NCBI GenBank assembly: GCA_014218235.1
Contig: CM024753.1
Coordinates: 183,434,348-183,498,347 of the forward strand
DNA: 64,000 nt
Source of the DNA: Colocasia esculenta
Taxonomy: Eukaryota; Streptophyta; Magnoliopsida; Alismatales; Araceae
Direction: 5' to 3'
Part shown: one piece after another, positions 35,803 through 47,767 of the stretch
Layout of the letters: the number at the start of each line of letters is the position of its first letter
Numbering within the stretch: position 1 is the first letter of the stretch
The notes under the pieces: model-generated
What the model saw: the letters and a program-made list of their open reading frames with translations, nothing else
What the model was told of the DNA's origin: nothing
The model's database searches: none
Translations under genes and position numbers: made by a program

Positions 35803-36542
35803 GACTATCTTTCTGTGGGCTAGGGGTAGGAGTAGGAATGGAAAATGGTTTTCAAGTTTAGGATCTTAAACAATCTAGTTTTTTTTCATTTTGACATTTT
35901 TTGTGAAAATGCTAAGAGCAGTGTGCGGTAGGTGGTTATGAATGTACTATCATTGCTTCACAGTAAGGAGGAATGCAAGTTTCTTTAGTGGGATCTGATG
36001 TCCTAAAGGTGAATTCATATGAAAACTACATTCTTTTTATTTTTTGTGGATTTTATTTCTCAGCTAGGTATGAAGGGTGTCAATCCAGGAGTTATGCATG
36101 CCTAGTTAGCATTAGAACATGTTCTTCCTTTGCCTTACCTGTACATTCTTTAACAGAAAAATCCTCAATCTATGCAAGGCCTTTATTGTTTCAGATAAGG
36201 CTCCAAAAGAGCTAATTTTGTAGGCTTTAGTGAAGAAAGGAGTCTCCAAAGAATATTTATGTGATTAAGGATGTGCAGGACAAGGCATTAGTACTGTGGG
36301 AATTATTGTAGGAAAAACTTTTACGTTTCTTATTACTATTTACTATAGGTTTTGCATTAAGAATCAGCATTAAGTCCATACCTCTTTCCTCCAGTTATAG
36401 ATGAGATGACTAGATGGTGCATGATAAGGAGAATCTTGAATATTCCAAGCTTGTAAAAAAATATAAAATTTAAACGTAATAGTATGAGGCATGTTAAGAT
36501 AATTTGGCTATGATGCCAAAATATTCCTAAAAGCAGTAACTG

Positions 36543-36752
36543 TTAATTTTGAGATAAATTTTCAAGGGAATGGAAAGATTCAGGGGAACGTTGCATCTGC
36601 TTTAACGCAGGATTGTTGAAATGCAGGTGTGTCGAAAATCCTTTTTGAGAGACTCCTTAATGCTCAAAGTGGAACTCTATGGAATTGCTGAGTTATGTTA
36701 TGTTCTGGGGGATGGATTGATGGGGGAGGTGAAAGAAGTTGCAGTGAGTTGT
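36543..36752 (+). other. Exon-like stretch, frame broken by two TGA codons
   Basis: One frame from about 36550 reads protein-like text (including SKILFERLLNAQSGTLW) with two TGA codons that would be Trp if one base differed. A second frame from an acceptor at 36625 (ATGCAG) is open through 36833. The rest of 35815-37380 shows nothing I can support. Confidence 0.25.
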
Positions 36753-37385
36753 TTTTTGATTTTATTTTCATTTTTTAATTTTGGTCACATTGGTTCCCAT
36801 CCAATGGACATGTCTGTACCGTCTAATTGTTGATTGAAAAATCCCCAAGAAGAGGGGAAAAAAAAAGATCATACAGCTCTTAGTGGGCCAAATGTGACAA
36901 GCCCATTAATGGAGGTGTATGATCTTCTTTTATGTTATTGGATCCTCTGATTTTTGATCAGATTATATGGACACAGCGGTGCGATGTGATGAGACATTTT
37001 TTTCTTCAAAACAAAACATTTTACTGCATTGACGAGGGATGCAGCAAGTAAAACTTGGAGTAACAGTAACACACACGTAGAAAATGGTCATAGAAATGAA
37101 ATGCTTTTTAGGATGTTGAGAGGAAACAACACCCACATAGGATGAAGTTCGAATTATTGGTAGCCCTAGCTGTGAATAGACCAAAGCTCTTCCCCTTTCC
37201 GGATTAGGGGCAAACCATCTAAACCAAGGGAATAAACTTCTGATTGAATCTTCTCAGATGGACCATATTTATCTGAAAAGTTTGCTAACCTACTGACAGG
37301 AGATGGATTGTCCTATTCCGTACTTCAGCATTCACTTATTAATTGTCTCTTGAGGGATTTACGTTTATCATTTGTTTAAAGTGTT

Positions 37386-37461
37386 TCGAGTTCTGGCAAC
37401 AATGGTGGTTTGACTCTTTTTGCTTCTGACGCTTGGAATGCTCATTCCAAGGCTTTCCAGG
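37386..37461 (+). other. Exon-like stretch with a strong splice donor
   Basis: From acceptor TTTAAAG (ends 37382-37385 region) to donor GAC|GTAAGT at 37462. The stop-free frame includes GGLTLFASDAWNAHSKAFQD. Its link to the exons at 28.5-35.8 kb is unproven. Confidence 0.3.
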
Positions 37462-38005
37462 ACGTAAGTACATCGATTTGGAAGTTAATTGTTTACGAAA
37501 CTTTGCTAGTAACTTTTTGTTGGATTTTGACAAAATATACAAGAATATGCCAATGTTATGCCCTGTCGGTGCTCGAATACCTGTGTCAAATCTGTAGTTA
37601 AACATTGCCTACTTGTTTCCGTTGTAGTAGTTTAAAATCCAACTCTTTGTAAGCAGAGTCGAAGTTGGGTACTTGATCAAAGATAATTAGGGATGTAAAC
37701 GAATCGATACGTTCGACAAATAATTTGAAACTCTGTTTGATAAAAATTTGATTCGACTTATTTATTAAATGAAACAGTCGAACTTGGTTCATAAAAGAGT
37801 TGAGTTTGAACAAAAGTATATTCGATTGAAATATATTTATGAATAATTTGTTAAGATATTAGATAACGTGTTCGTTAAGATACTTGAATTAATACTTTTT
37901 AGTATATTTGAATTTCTTACAATAAATATGAAGATATAAATACATATATTTATTTTAATATAATTATTATAAATAAACGAATCGAGTTCGAACATATCAT
38001 GACTT

Positions 38006-38258
38006 TTTTTGATAACGAGGAAATTCCGCCCCGTGTGGTTTTGCGGACTCAAGGATTGGTGTTCGTGAGCTCCAAGGTCAGGATTTGGCAGCTCCTATTT
38101 TCCGTATTGTCCTTACCTCACTTGACCAGAAAAATCACAGATTTACACATCTCGAGGATTGTATGTAAATCAGGTAAATCCCCCCCCCCCGGAATCGAAC
38201 TCGGGACCTCTTGTTTTTAAGCAAGAGTTTTAACCGATCGACCCAACCGGGGTCCTCT
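38006..38258 (-). mobile_element. tRNA-derived SINE
   Basis: On the minus strand the head reads GGTTGGGTCGATCGGTTAAA (A-box region, near 38250-38230) and GAGTTCGATTCC (B box, near 38190), then a unique body and a short A-tail at 38004-38010. Flanks ACATATCATGACTT (37992-38005) and ACATATCACGACTT (38259-38272) are a 14-bp target duplication with one mismatch. A C10 run follows the B box. An intact tRNA gene is excluded by the lack of an acceptor stem pairing. Confidence 0.85.
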
Positions 38259-38368
38259 ACATATCACGACTTGGATTGGGACAAAAGAAAAAAAGGCCTC
38301 TGAGTATTTGCATATATAGCTGACGCTTCCCTTCGCCTTTTTCCTTGTTTCCACGGTGCATCAATAGT

Positions 38369-38449
38369 TACGGAAGCGACAACCGCATTCAGCAAACGCC
38401 AAGTTTACTTGGACATGTTGAAGGAATGCCGGCGAGAATTTGGTACCGT
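38369..38449 (+). other. Short exon-like open stretch
   Basis: A stop-free frame of about 27 codons (SKRQVYLDMLKECRREFGTV at its end) before a possible donor GTG|GTAAAT. It may be the last trace of the plus-strand gene; phase with 37386-37461 could not be reconciled. Confidence 0.25.
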
Positions 38450-39103
38450 GGTAAATACTTAAAATATAGTACCTGCCAGTTGAGAGTTTGGGCGCAGGTT
38501 CCTTATATCTTATTTATTAATTATAATATCAAACGAACGTTGGAGTGGTGTCCTCGGCTCGCAACTTGTACTTGAAATAAGTTTCTGTTTTTGATGTTGA
38601 ATAGTTGAGGAAAAGAAGCTGTTACTATCAAAAGGCTTACCCAGCTGCGCTTACGAATTGGATTCAATGACCTCTTTGGTCTCCACTCCTGTTTTACGAG
38701 TCTTGAATGTTTTGTTTTGTTTCACCATGTACCATGTTGGACGCAGCATTAATAAATTTTTATGAGAAATAAAAAAATATTTAGCCGCAAATATGAACAC
38801 ATACTTAACAATGATCGGTACTACTGGGTAAATTAACTCATAACATTATTCGACTTCTGCAAAAGATATTCCCACTCATAAATGGTCAATTAGAGACAAT
38901 TAATGGTGGTTAAAGTGAGAAGTCACTCAATCAGGTGGTGGAAATAGTGGGGTGGTTCTTTTGATCTTTCATGGAAAATGACGCGAATTATACTCCCCAA
39001 TGTACAGATTTTGGACTCTGTTAAGAGAAGTGTAAAATATAATAATGCTTTCAGCCGCCCCGCTAGAATAGAATGCCCTCATTGCATGCGCCGGCGGCGG
39101 CGC

Positions 39104-41871
39104 CTACGAGGTGCTCTTGAGGAAGCCCTTGCAAAGCCTCTTCCACGCTTCCTGATCTGGCTGCTGCGTCCCCACGCTCGCCTTAGCCGCCTCCACATGC
39201 CAACTCTGCATGCAAAAAGCAGCCAAATGCAACTGATCAACCCAACCGCGATCTATTATAAATTATTCCATTTTTATTAAGAGAAGGGGGATTCCTTACT
39301 CAAGACATGGCATATCAGCAACTCAACTCAATGGCCAAAACAAAAAATTAAAGAGAGGAGGAACAAGTTTGTAGGCGAGTGGTGCTGTTGCATACCCAAT
39401 TTATAAATCTCTATCTAAATCTTCACCAATTGGCTAGCATCGACCTTCCCCAGGTGATCAGCTCACACAGCCACTAGAATGTGTCGGTGGGGGTCCTTCT
39501 CATTGTTTGGCGGATTGGGGAGGTTGGGTTCTAACGTGTGTCTCGTACGTGTGTGTGTCCGTACGTATTCTAGCCTCTTCTTAATTGTCACTTTCTTTTC
39601 TGTTCTATTCATGGGCTTAATTTCTTGTTCATGCAGGTGTGCGTGTTTTTAACCTTACCTGGATGAGGCCGCGCTGGAGGAGGCGGTCGAGGAGGTGGTG
39701 GAGGATGTCTCGGTTGTACTCGGGGTGGCCCTGCATGCCCATGATGTGATCTCCGCACCGGAACATCTCCACCCCGGTCTTCTCCGACCGCGCCATGATC
39801 TCCGCTCGCTCAGGCAGCTCCTTCACCTGCGCACCACACAAAGTTTTCTCTAATCAGACAACCCCAGCGGAATTAAGCATATATATATGAACAAGGCTTA
39901 TAAGAGGTTTAGGGGGGGAACCTCGTCTCGGTGGCACTGAATGATTCGGAGCGCCGGAGGGGCGTTGAGAGGGGAGAGCAGCAGCTCGGAGGCCTTGGAC
40001 GACAGGTTGATGGTGGTCACGCCCAGGTCCCATCCCTTAGCCGAGCGGCCCGTCTTGCCACCCATTGCACGGGCCAGAATCTGCACGTACAAGATTCCCA
40101 ACGCAGTATTGTCGTCAGTATTACTACTCTTTGGTTTCCACTAGCTAGTTACCTCAAGAACATATGTGATCAAGCCACGATGGATGGCAACACTGCTGCG
40201 TCAGCAAATGCAGGGTGATCAGAATCTAATTCCTTGTTATCCTTAAGTAAAGGATAAACAGATAGCCTCAAAGGTCTCTTTTTTTTTTTTGGCTGGATGC
40301 CTTCTGCACAGATCTAGCCGTCTTGCTTGCTGGCACCTTTGCCACGTAAGGGGCCTCACTTACTCACCCATGCATTTAACACTGCTACTTCCAAATCTAG
40401 CTGCCTCGAGACGCATGGAATCTATGCTGCCTTCCAGATTTCTTGGCAGCCTCCCGCGTGGCTATTTAGTAATTAAGATGGAGGCGTCTCTCTCTCTCTC
40501 TCTTTTTTATTACGCCAAAAATTGTTAAATATGCCTAACTAGTTGCATGTGAAGGTCGCTACCTGTCCAAGACCATCCCCATCAGGACCACGCATCAGCT
40601 CTCATGACACTCACTCACTCACTTGGGTTCAAATATCAACCGTGGGATCTAATGACCAACCACAAAAACATCCAAGAGGCGTACATTTTTGGAGTTTAAC
40701 TGTTCATCCACCAAGTTAGAAGATTACACGTACGATCGATCAAAGTCAAAGCATATATATCACCTTCTTTGCCACGAAGGGATCGTACCCTACTGCTTTC
40801 AGTTTGGTGTGTTCGTTGAGCTCAACAAAATTATACCTCCAAGGATATCTTATTAAATTGGAGTCAATGAACCACTACTATAGCATACTATAACTAAAAG
40901 GACGACGAATTTTTAGTCACGTAATCTGATCAAGCTGTCCAGTACCAGTACTTTTTAGTGTTGTTCTTTTTAACGTTTTGTGCTACTCAAGGTTATGTGC
41001 TTGATCCACGTGTGCGGCTGCTTTCTCATGAGCCATGTTGGTCCTTCCTGATCCCCGTTCACGTTTTGGAAATTAAAAAAAAAAATAGGACAAGTAAAAT
41101 AATTAAAAACGCGTTAAATTATTAATTCCTCAATTCAATCTAATCTATAATCACAAGTTGACAGCTACCCACATTAGAAAAAGAAAACAAAGGTGAAAAG
41201 TCGAAATTGTTCTCGCATATATCCTCTATATATCCAGACATGGTACTTAATCATGAACGTTAGCTACTCACAGCTAGTGGGGAATTAGTTGGTTCCACCG
41301 TGGCCCAACGTGTCCCAAACCAACAACGGCAGCCAACATTTGTGGTCGTTCGTCCCAGATATCATTAATCACATTTATAGCAACATTACAAAATATGGGC
41401 ACTTCAATTAATAGATTAGATACTTAATTGATTAATTAAACACAAGATGACAAGCATGGTTGGGGAAGAAGAAGAGAAAAATGCGGCGGGGGGGGGGGGG
41501 AGGGGTTTGGGGGAGGAGAGGGAGAGAAGGTGGCGTGCCTGGTGACCGAAGCAGATGCCGAGCACCTTCTTGCGCATGGCGTCGAGCCGCTGGAGCAGCG
41601 AGACGAGCCTGCGGATCCAGGCGTCCTCGCCGTGGGCGTCGCAGCAGCTGCCGGTGATGACGAAGCCGTCGTAGCGCGAGAGGTCGTCGTCGGCGGGGAA
41701 CTCCCCCTGGCACACCCGGAAGACGTCCCAGGCCTCCCCTTCCTCCCCCAGAAGCCCCACGAAGACACCGAAGTACCCGCCGTATCGCTTCGTCACGTAG
41801 TCGGAGTCCTCCGCGCAGAGCAACACGGCGAACCTCCTCTTCTCCATCGCTTCTCCCTGCCCAGACGGCAT
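39104..41871 (-). CDS. Class I glutamine amidotransferase-like protein, gamma-glutamyl peptidase (GGP) type
   Basis: Four exons: 41871-41539, 40080-39922, 39826-39659 and 39205-39104, giving 253 codons plus stop TAG. GGP-type enzymes of plants are about 250 residues long and act in the cytosol, cleaving the gamma-glutamyl group from glutathione conjugates; substrate here is inferred only. Visible motifs: YGGYFGVFVGLL (30-41), YDGFVITGSCCDAHGEDAWI (67-86), the nucleophile elbow GICFGHQ with Cys107, GGKTGRSAKGWDLG (118-131) and the MQGHPEY motif with catalytic His198 and Glu200. Introns 2 and 3 are GT-AG; intron 1 (1458 bp) has donor CAG|GCACGC and acceptor GTGCAG, a GC-AG intron. An alternative Met at residue 9 exists. 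All exons are intact, so it is probably active. TATA box and (GA)n lie upstream. Confidence 0.92.
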
Positions 41872-41990
41872 CTTTCCCTACTAGAAAGATAAGAGAGAGG
41901 AGGAGGAGGAAGAGGAGCGAATGGGTGGGCAGAGCGAGGGAGAAAGATGAAACTGGAGACGGGTTCTAACTGGTCTCGGCTCTGGGCACC

Positions 41991-42000
41991 TTTTTATAGT
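41991..42000 (-). promoter_or_regulatory. TATA box of the GGP-type gene
   Basis: Minus strand ACTATAAAAA, about 120 bp upstream of the ATG at 41871. A start site about 30 bp downstream would give a 5' UTR of 85-95 bp. Confidence 0.65.
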
Positions 42001-42002
42001 GC

Positions 42003-42007
<5 letters not shown>

Positions 42008-42062
<55 letters not shown>
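42008..42062. repeat. (GA)n microsatellite upstream of the TATA box
   Basis: About 27 uninterrupted GA repeats, CT on the gene's strand, directly 5' of the TATA box. GAGA tracts at this position can bind plant BBR/BPC factors; that role is inferred. Confidence 0.8.
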
Positions 42063-42063
<1 letters not shown>

Positions 42064-44177
42064 CACATTAGAGGAAGGGAGAAAACGGCTCATGGGAGTT
42101 ATTAATACATGAGAATCTTAAAAAAAGATCTAGACATACGTGTGCGCAAACTATGGAAATTTGACAGGTATATTGGCATTCATGGTCGACGACCTTCTTT
42201 TGGGGCATTCACAAATCGCATTGCTATTTCTTACTTTTGTTTCTTTCATGAATCAGAAAGCAAGGTCTCATCCAATGAGAAGACGATTTCTTGTGGGTAG
42301 AAGAGTCGCATCCCACGACCCACAAGCTAGTCTCTCTTTGTCTTGATCATAAGGAAAACACACACACACACACTCTCTCTCTAGATATTGTTACATTAGT
42401 GGTTGCAGATTTATCATTCATATATATCTATATATTTGCACTAACGCTCTTTTTTGATAAAAAGACCACTCAAACGTATGTAAAGAAGACCACATAATAG
42501 TCTTCTTACGTATCGTTAATATTTTCAATGGTATATGCAAAAATAAGAATGATAAAATCTATAATTTTTTATGTAATAATGGTTTATATATTGTAGTAAA
42601 TGAGTAGTGGTTCCCCGTCCTCATTCCCACACTTTTCTATATTAAAAAAAAATCTATATGTAAAAATTCACAAAAAAATATTGATGTCATCTTACTTTGT
42701 TGTGGTGGGGAACCATGGCATCTCTGTTTCCCCGTCCTTCACCATCCTTGGTTAGCGAATTCAGCGTGGGGAAAGCTTTCTTTTCTCCACCTTTCCGTGA
42801 ATTCTGCCTCACAGAGAGAATGCGATTAACAGTGTATGGACATGGAAATAGGAGATTCCCATGGAATCTTTGCAGATTTAAGGCAACAGTAGATATGGTA
42901 ATAGAATATTTCCCTGATGTCAGAATGATCGGTGAGGGGTTTAATTCCCTAGTACATAGTATATTACCACTAAAGATTCCGATTCGAAGGGTTAAAAGGA
43001 ACTACGGCTTGTTGCACATGCAAACAAAATTGGCATCTCAATGGTTAACAACTAGGTGTACGCATGTGGAGGAGACAGGCTTCGAAACAAGAGAAAGGTT
43101 TAGGGTTTACAAAAGGCCAGGGTAAACTTGTTTTTTTTTTTCCTTCTAGTGTTGAAGCTAGGGAATGGGCAGACATAAACAAGAGACCAGAGTTTTGTAT
43201 GTGCTACCTTTCAGAAAAGGAAGTTGCAGAAGCCTCCCTAATTCACTCACTGGGTCCCTTCAGAAGCCATGACATATCTGAACCCCAATGCCACTATGCA
43301 GGCAATGGACTGGAACTGGGGAAGGAATTGGCCAGACAAAGCCCGGAGTGCTGACACTAACACGACATGATCACTGTCGAAGCATATATATATAAACAAC
43401 TGGCAATGTCTGGGCGGATAGTGAATGTCTGACGTGCCATCTTTTATTGGTTATTTGGCTTTTGGGTGACTGCCCTTTTTTGTTCATAGCATGGCGTAGT
43501 TGTGTATGTGTTTGTGCAGCTTTGCTGAAACCATTTTGCCTTCACGGCTCTCTTTCTGCTTTTCCCCACGGTTCTCTTTCTTCTTTGAAGTCTTTCTCAC
43601 TTTCTTTCTGCAGAGGATAGTATATGTAAAGGGGCCGGTGATGCATATTTGTCATCCCTTTGTCAAGCTTCTGCAACCAACGGCAAGATGTGTGAGAGTA
43701 ATATTTGGGTCCAGCAATGCCTGTGTCTGTTCATCTTTCAGACTTCTCTCTCAAAATTCCTACTTACCAGACTGTTTATAAGGATATCTTAGTTATCAAC
43801 CCAATATGCAGGTTCCTGTTTTGGGGGTAGTTATATATAAAACATCTCTAGAATATTTGGTGTTTACTCTATACCGAGGTTGGCTTAGCCACACTTGCGT
43901 TGGCACGGTTTAAATCGATCTGTACTGTATAAATCTGTTGATCAAAATTTCAAGTCCATCGATCGATTTTATCTTTTTTTAAAGATCAATTAGATTATGA
44001 AATTTGGATGTCACTTTAACAGAAATCGATCGACTAATCAAGAAAAAGTAATCTTTCTAATTTTAACCTTTAATTTGTTGGGTACTTGGAAGTGCTCAAT
44101 ATAAAAAAAATGGATCGTCCAATGTTAACCTTTAGACTGCCGGGCTCTTGGGCACTTGAGGGTCCCATTCTACTACA
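42063..44177. other. Intergenic DNA between the GGP-type gene and the gypsy element
   Basis: No gene is supported. A 142-codon frame at 42697-43125 lacks any recognised motif. Small microsatellites (CA, CT near 42360) and T-runs are present. Confidence 0.4.
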
Positions 44178-44182
44178 GATTT

Positions 44183-46417
44183 TGTAACGTCGCGTGTTTT
44201 TCGGATCCTTGTGGATCTTTTTCGGATCTTTGTGGATCCCTTGTTCAGTGGATGTGGTGGCCAGTGTGTGGCCAATGTGGTGTGTTTCAGGCGTGTGTAC
44301 AGGTTTTGGGGTGTTGTGGGCCGGCAGGTTGGGCCCAAAACACCTGCCCATTCACTGTTTGTGAACGCGACAACAAGGGACGTCGCGTTCTAAAAGCGAC
44401 AGTCCTGCATGTCGTGCTCCTGTTGCCGCTGCTAAGCGGTTGTCGTCTGCATGCGCGCCGCGTGTCGCGTGCTGGGTGGCTTGCAGACGTCAACTTTGGG
44501 AAGGCGACGCCCTACTCTGTCGCGTTCAGGTCATGACGGAGGGGTACGTCGCGTTCCCAACCGTTGTGCGTTTTTATGTTATTTTGGCCAAGCAGAGCTG
44601 TAACCAATTCTGCTCGGCCAGGAGAAGGAGCTGCGGCGATTTGCTGGGCGATTTGACGAATTGGTGGTGTTTTTGGCGTGTTCTCACCGTGAGGACCTTG
44701 TGTGGAGCAGGGGAAACGCCAGGTGTTTGCCGTTCTTCGCGAAGGTAGGGGAATTCTACCAGTTTTATATTGTGTGATTGCATGAAATGCATGTATAGTT
44801 GGTTTTTGGCCTTGAGAATAGTAGATACCATGTTAGGATATTCACTAAAACATGTAAAATGAGAATTAAAGAGAGTTTGCATGGTTTGGGGTGGTAATCC
44901 GGAGAGAGTTCCCCGTATTAGGGTTTTCACCTATAAAGGCAACAGAACCCCCTGTCGCGTTCAGAACGCGACAGGCCGACCTGTCGCGTTCAGGTTATGA
45001 ACGCGACATATCGGTGTGTCACGTTCTTAAGGCGACACTACCCTATGTCGCAACCTCAGCCGAGAGGTCCTACTATGCATGGTTTCAAAGGAAGAATTAT
45101 TTGATTATAGTTATTTTATGTGCATGGCAAGTATTAACGGTGCATTGACACCTGTTGCGCTCTAGGAGCATATTGTTTCCGTGGCTGGCGTGTTGTTTAC
45201 TAGGCTAGAAAGTGGTTTACGTAATTGACATGGTGTCCACGTGGATAGTGTGCTATGTTCACGTGACTGATGTGAGGTTTCACGTGGTTTGTGCGATGTG
45301 CATGTGGGTTGTGTGTACGTGGCAAGTAGCATGACGCCTACCATGGTTACCTCTTCAGTTGGGTGCCTCAGGTTCTGTGTGAGCCAGGGTTTATTTTCGG
45401 GGCTTGTCTCGGTACTTGTATTGTACCGTCGATGTTTACGTTGTCTTCCCTGGACACCCTTACTCCTGTGTTTGAGTTGTACATCCGGCTGAGAGAAAGA
45501 CGACAATGGGACAACGACTTATGAGAGTTTGTGTTTGTTGCTTATAGCGCGCTCGTAGTTGGGGGTACGGACACCAGTAGACGTCACTGGTCCCCCACTA
45601 GTCCTATTTCCAGTGCCTCACTTTAGGGAACTCAGGCCAGAGTCCCTAAAGGTGACAGGCATGGGCTCGTGGCAGTGTCGTCCGCGGGTGTGGTGTTGGT
45701 TGGTCTCCACAGTTGTTTGTCTTATTCTCGTGGAGCGGCAGCTGGACCTTTCATCCGTGGCTGCGAGGCTGAGAGGTAGACCTGTGTGGTTTGTCCGAGT
45801 CAGTTGCTGGTGTCGCGAACTAGTCTACACGGCTTGAGTGTGGCGGACTCTACTTTAGCACGTGCACCGAGTTGTGGATTTGCCGTTTATTTATTAAATT
45901 GGTTTATGTTGACGGTAAGTGGAAGTGGAATTTACAGCTTTAATATCCTGCTTAGTTGTGCTATAAATTGTTAGCGTAGCATCCTGCCTTCGTACTTGTG
46001 TTTGATTTGCTTGGTTTTTGAGGGAGTTTCCCTACTGAGCCAGTGACTTGCGAGGCTCACCCCTACTCTCTACAGGTGAAGGAGAGCAGGAGGTTTCTCT
46101 ACCGTTTTCCAGTTCAGAGCCGCATCACAGCGGAATTGGGCAGGCGCCTCCAACAGTGTAGTTCTTTTTCCAGTTGTACCTCGGGGTATGTCCCAGACTC
46201 TTGTACCTTACTTGACTTTTGTTGAAATTTGGCTATGTAAATCCAATGTAAATATGTGCGAATTTGTGAATCATATATATAAATAGCAGCGTGTTCCTTT
46301 ATGTTTTCACGGACATGTGTGTGATAACCCTCGTGAGGCTATGGCTCGTTCCCAGGAGATGGAGTCGGGTCAAGCTCATTACTGGGTTAACGGGTTTGAA
46401 TGACATGGTCCATCACA
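44183..46417 (+). repeat. 5' LTR of the Tekay-type element
   Basis: Begins TGTAACGTCGCG and ends GGTCCATCACA. Differences from the 3' copy are several per hundred in the first 135 bases, many of them C/T or G/A. Confidence 0.88.
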
Positions 46418-46419
46418 GT

Positions 46420-46431
46420 TGGTATCAGAGC
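46420..46431 (+). other. Primer-binding site of the Tekay-type element
   Basis: TGGTATCAGAGC followed by AAGG, two bases after the LTR end. Confidence 0.92.
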
Positions 46432-46571
46432 AAGGTCCGTGTAACTATAAAGGAACTGTGAAATTACATAGCCTTATTTCTACATTAGTCCACTGCTGGT
46501 AGCTGACCCTAGTTTTGTAATGATTTGTTGGTGTGTATGTGGTTGGAATGTTATTTGTGCAGGAATTTGAG

Positions 46572-47690
46572 ATGATTGATAGAAGGGATTGGGGTGGTGG
46601 AGGAGATGAGCCAGAAGAGTCTACCCAGCGAGTGATAGAAAGGATATGGGAGAGTCTTACAGATATTCAGATGAGGATGGATCAGCAGGCACCGGTACAG
46701 CCGACAGTAGCAGTATCACCAGATGTAGAAGGGGCCGTACCAGTGGCACCAGTTCCACCACCACCAGGAGTGGAGGTACCCCTTGTGGTACCCGTACTAC
46801 CACCACCACCAGTGAGGGTAGTAGAAGAGCCGATGTTGCAGGTAGAAAGATTTTTGAGATTGCAACCACCTACTTACATAGGGGGACCGAATCCAGACAC
46901 AGCTGAGCACGGGATTCATGAGATTGAAAGAGTTTTTGTGACTATGAGGTGTCCTCCAGCGGACAGAGTAGTCTTGGCTACATATCAGTTGCGGGGTTTT
47001 GCGCAGGAATGGTGGAGGTTAAAGATACAGACCACTTTTGCAGGCAGGACAGAGGAGACTATGACATGGTCGGAATTTCTAGAAGCATTTAATGAAACAT
47101 TTTTCCCAACACAAGTGCAGCAAGCAAAAAGGGAGCAATTTCGGACTCTGCAGCAAGGGACTTCTTATGTTTTAGAGTATCAGATGAGATTTATGGCACT
47201 TAGCCGATATGCGCCATATGTTGTATCGGATAATGCTATGATGGTTGAGTATTTTATTCGAGGTTTGAGGACAGAATTACAGAACGCGGTGATACCGCTT
47301 ATGTGTAGAACTGTGGAGGAGCCAGCCCAGAGAGCAACCACATTAGAGAGGTCCATTCGGACTCGTCAGGCAGGAGAATCAGGTTCAGGTAGTTTTCGGC
47401 TACCCCAGCAGTCTTCGGGGATCAACAAAGGAAAGGCGCTAGCGGGACCATCTTCCTCAGGCTTCAGCAAGTGGGGATCAAAGTTGAAGAAAATATTTAG
47501 AGGTCGAGGAGGAGGTCGCCAGCAGATGTTTCAGCAGGGGCGTGGCTATAGGCCAGAGGTGGAGGAATCTCAGCAAGTACAACCAGGCAGCCTACACTTC
47601 CACCAGGCTATAGATGTTATAATTGTGATCAGTCGGGGCATTTGATCCGCAATTTCCCCTATCCCAGAGAATATGGTTATAGAAGGGGAA
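46572..47690 (+). pseudogene. Gypsy gag with broken zinc knuckle region
   Basis: The likely start is ATG 46572, though the frame is open to an upstream ATG at 46533. The first 90 residues are Pro/Val-rich, followed by a retrotransposon gag domain (PPTYIGGPNPDTAEHGIHEI near residue 110, LRGFAQEWWRLK, TWSEFLEAFNETFFP, FRTLQQG). A Gln/Gly/Arg-rich tail precedes a knuckle. The knuckle CYNCDQSGHLIRNF lies in another frame near 47610-47655, so a one-base shift occurred near 47600, and the last Cys of the CCHC motif has become Phe. Confidence 0.85.
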
Positions 47691-47767
47691 TTTAGCAGCA
47701 GCAGCAGCCTCAGCAGCAAGCAGGACGAGGTAGAGGAGCACCGCACCAACGAGGTAGGGGTCGGGTT

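Larger units (their letters stand above)
28505..35814 (+). pseudogene. Three phase-compatible exons of an unidentified gene, third exon split by Ale copia
   Basis: Exon a is 28505-28631 (acceptor TTGCTAG, donor GTAATC). Exon b is 28926-28963 (acceptor CCTGCAG, donor GTTGTG). Exon c starts at 30423 (acceptor AATGTTTAG). The phases agree across both introns (one leading base in a, none in b, two trailing bases completed by c), and the reading is stop-free. Peptides include STLVHLEVLIPEDGSLEGLI (a), APIFAEAFAHLPR (b) and WRNLAAQLTSSFS (c). Exon c runs into GACTA, the target site of the Ale element, and resumes at 35803 for four codons before a possible donor at 35815. I do not recognise the protein. 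With an element in the exon the gene is probably dead unless the element is spliced out. Confidence 0.4.

Noticed and set aside
38150..38258. tRNA gene
   Set aside because: A and B boxes present but no paired acceptor stem, and the unit has a SINE body, A-tail and target duplications.
42697..43125. 142-codon frame
   Set aside because: No recognised motif, and no splice or promoter support.
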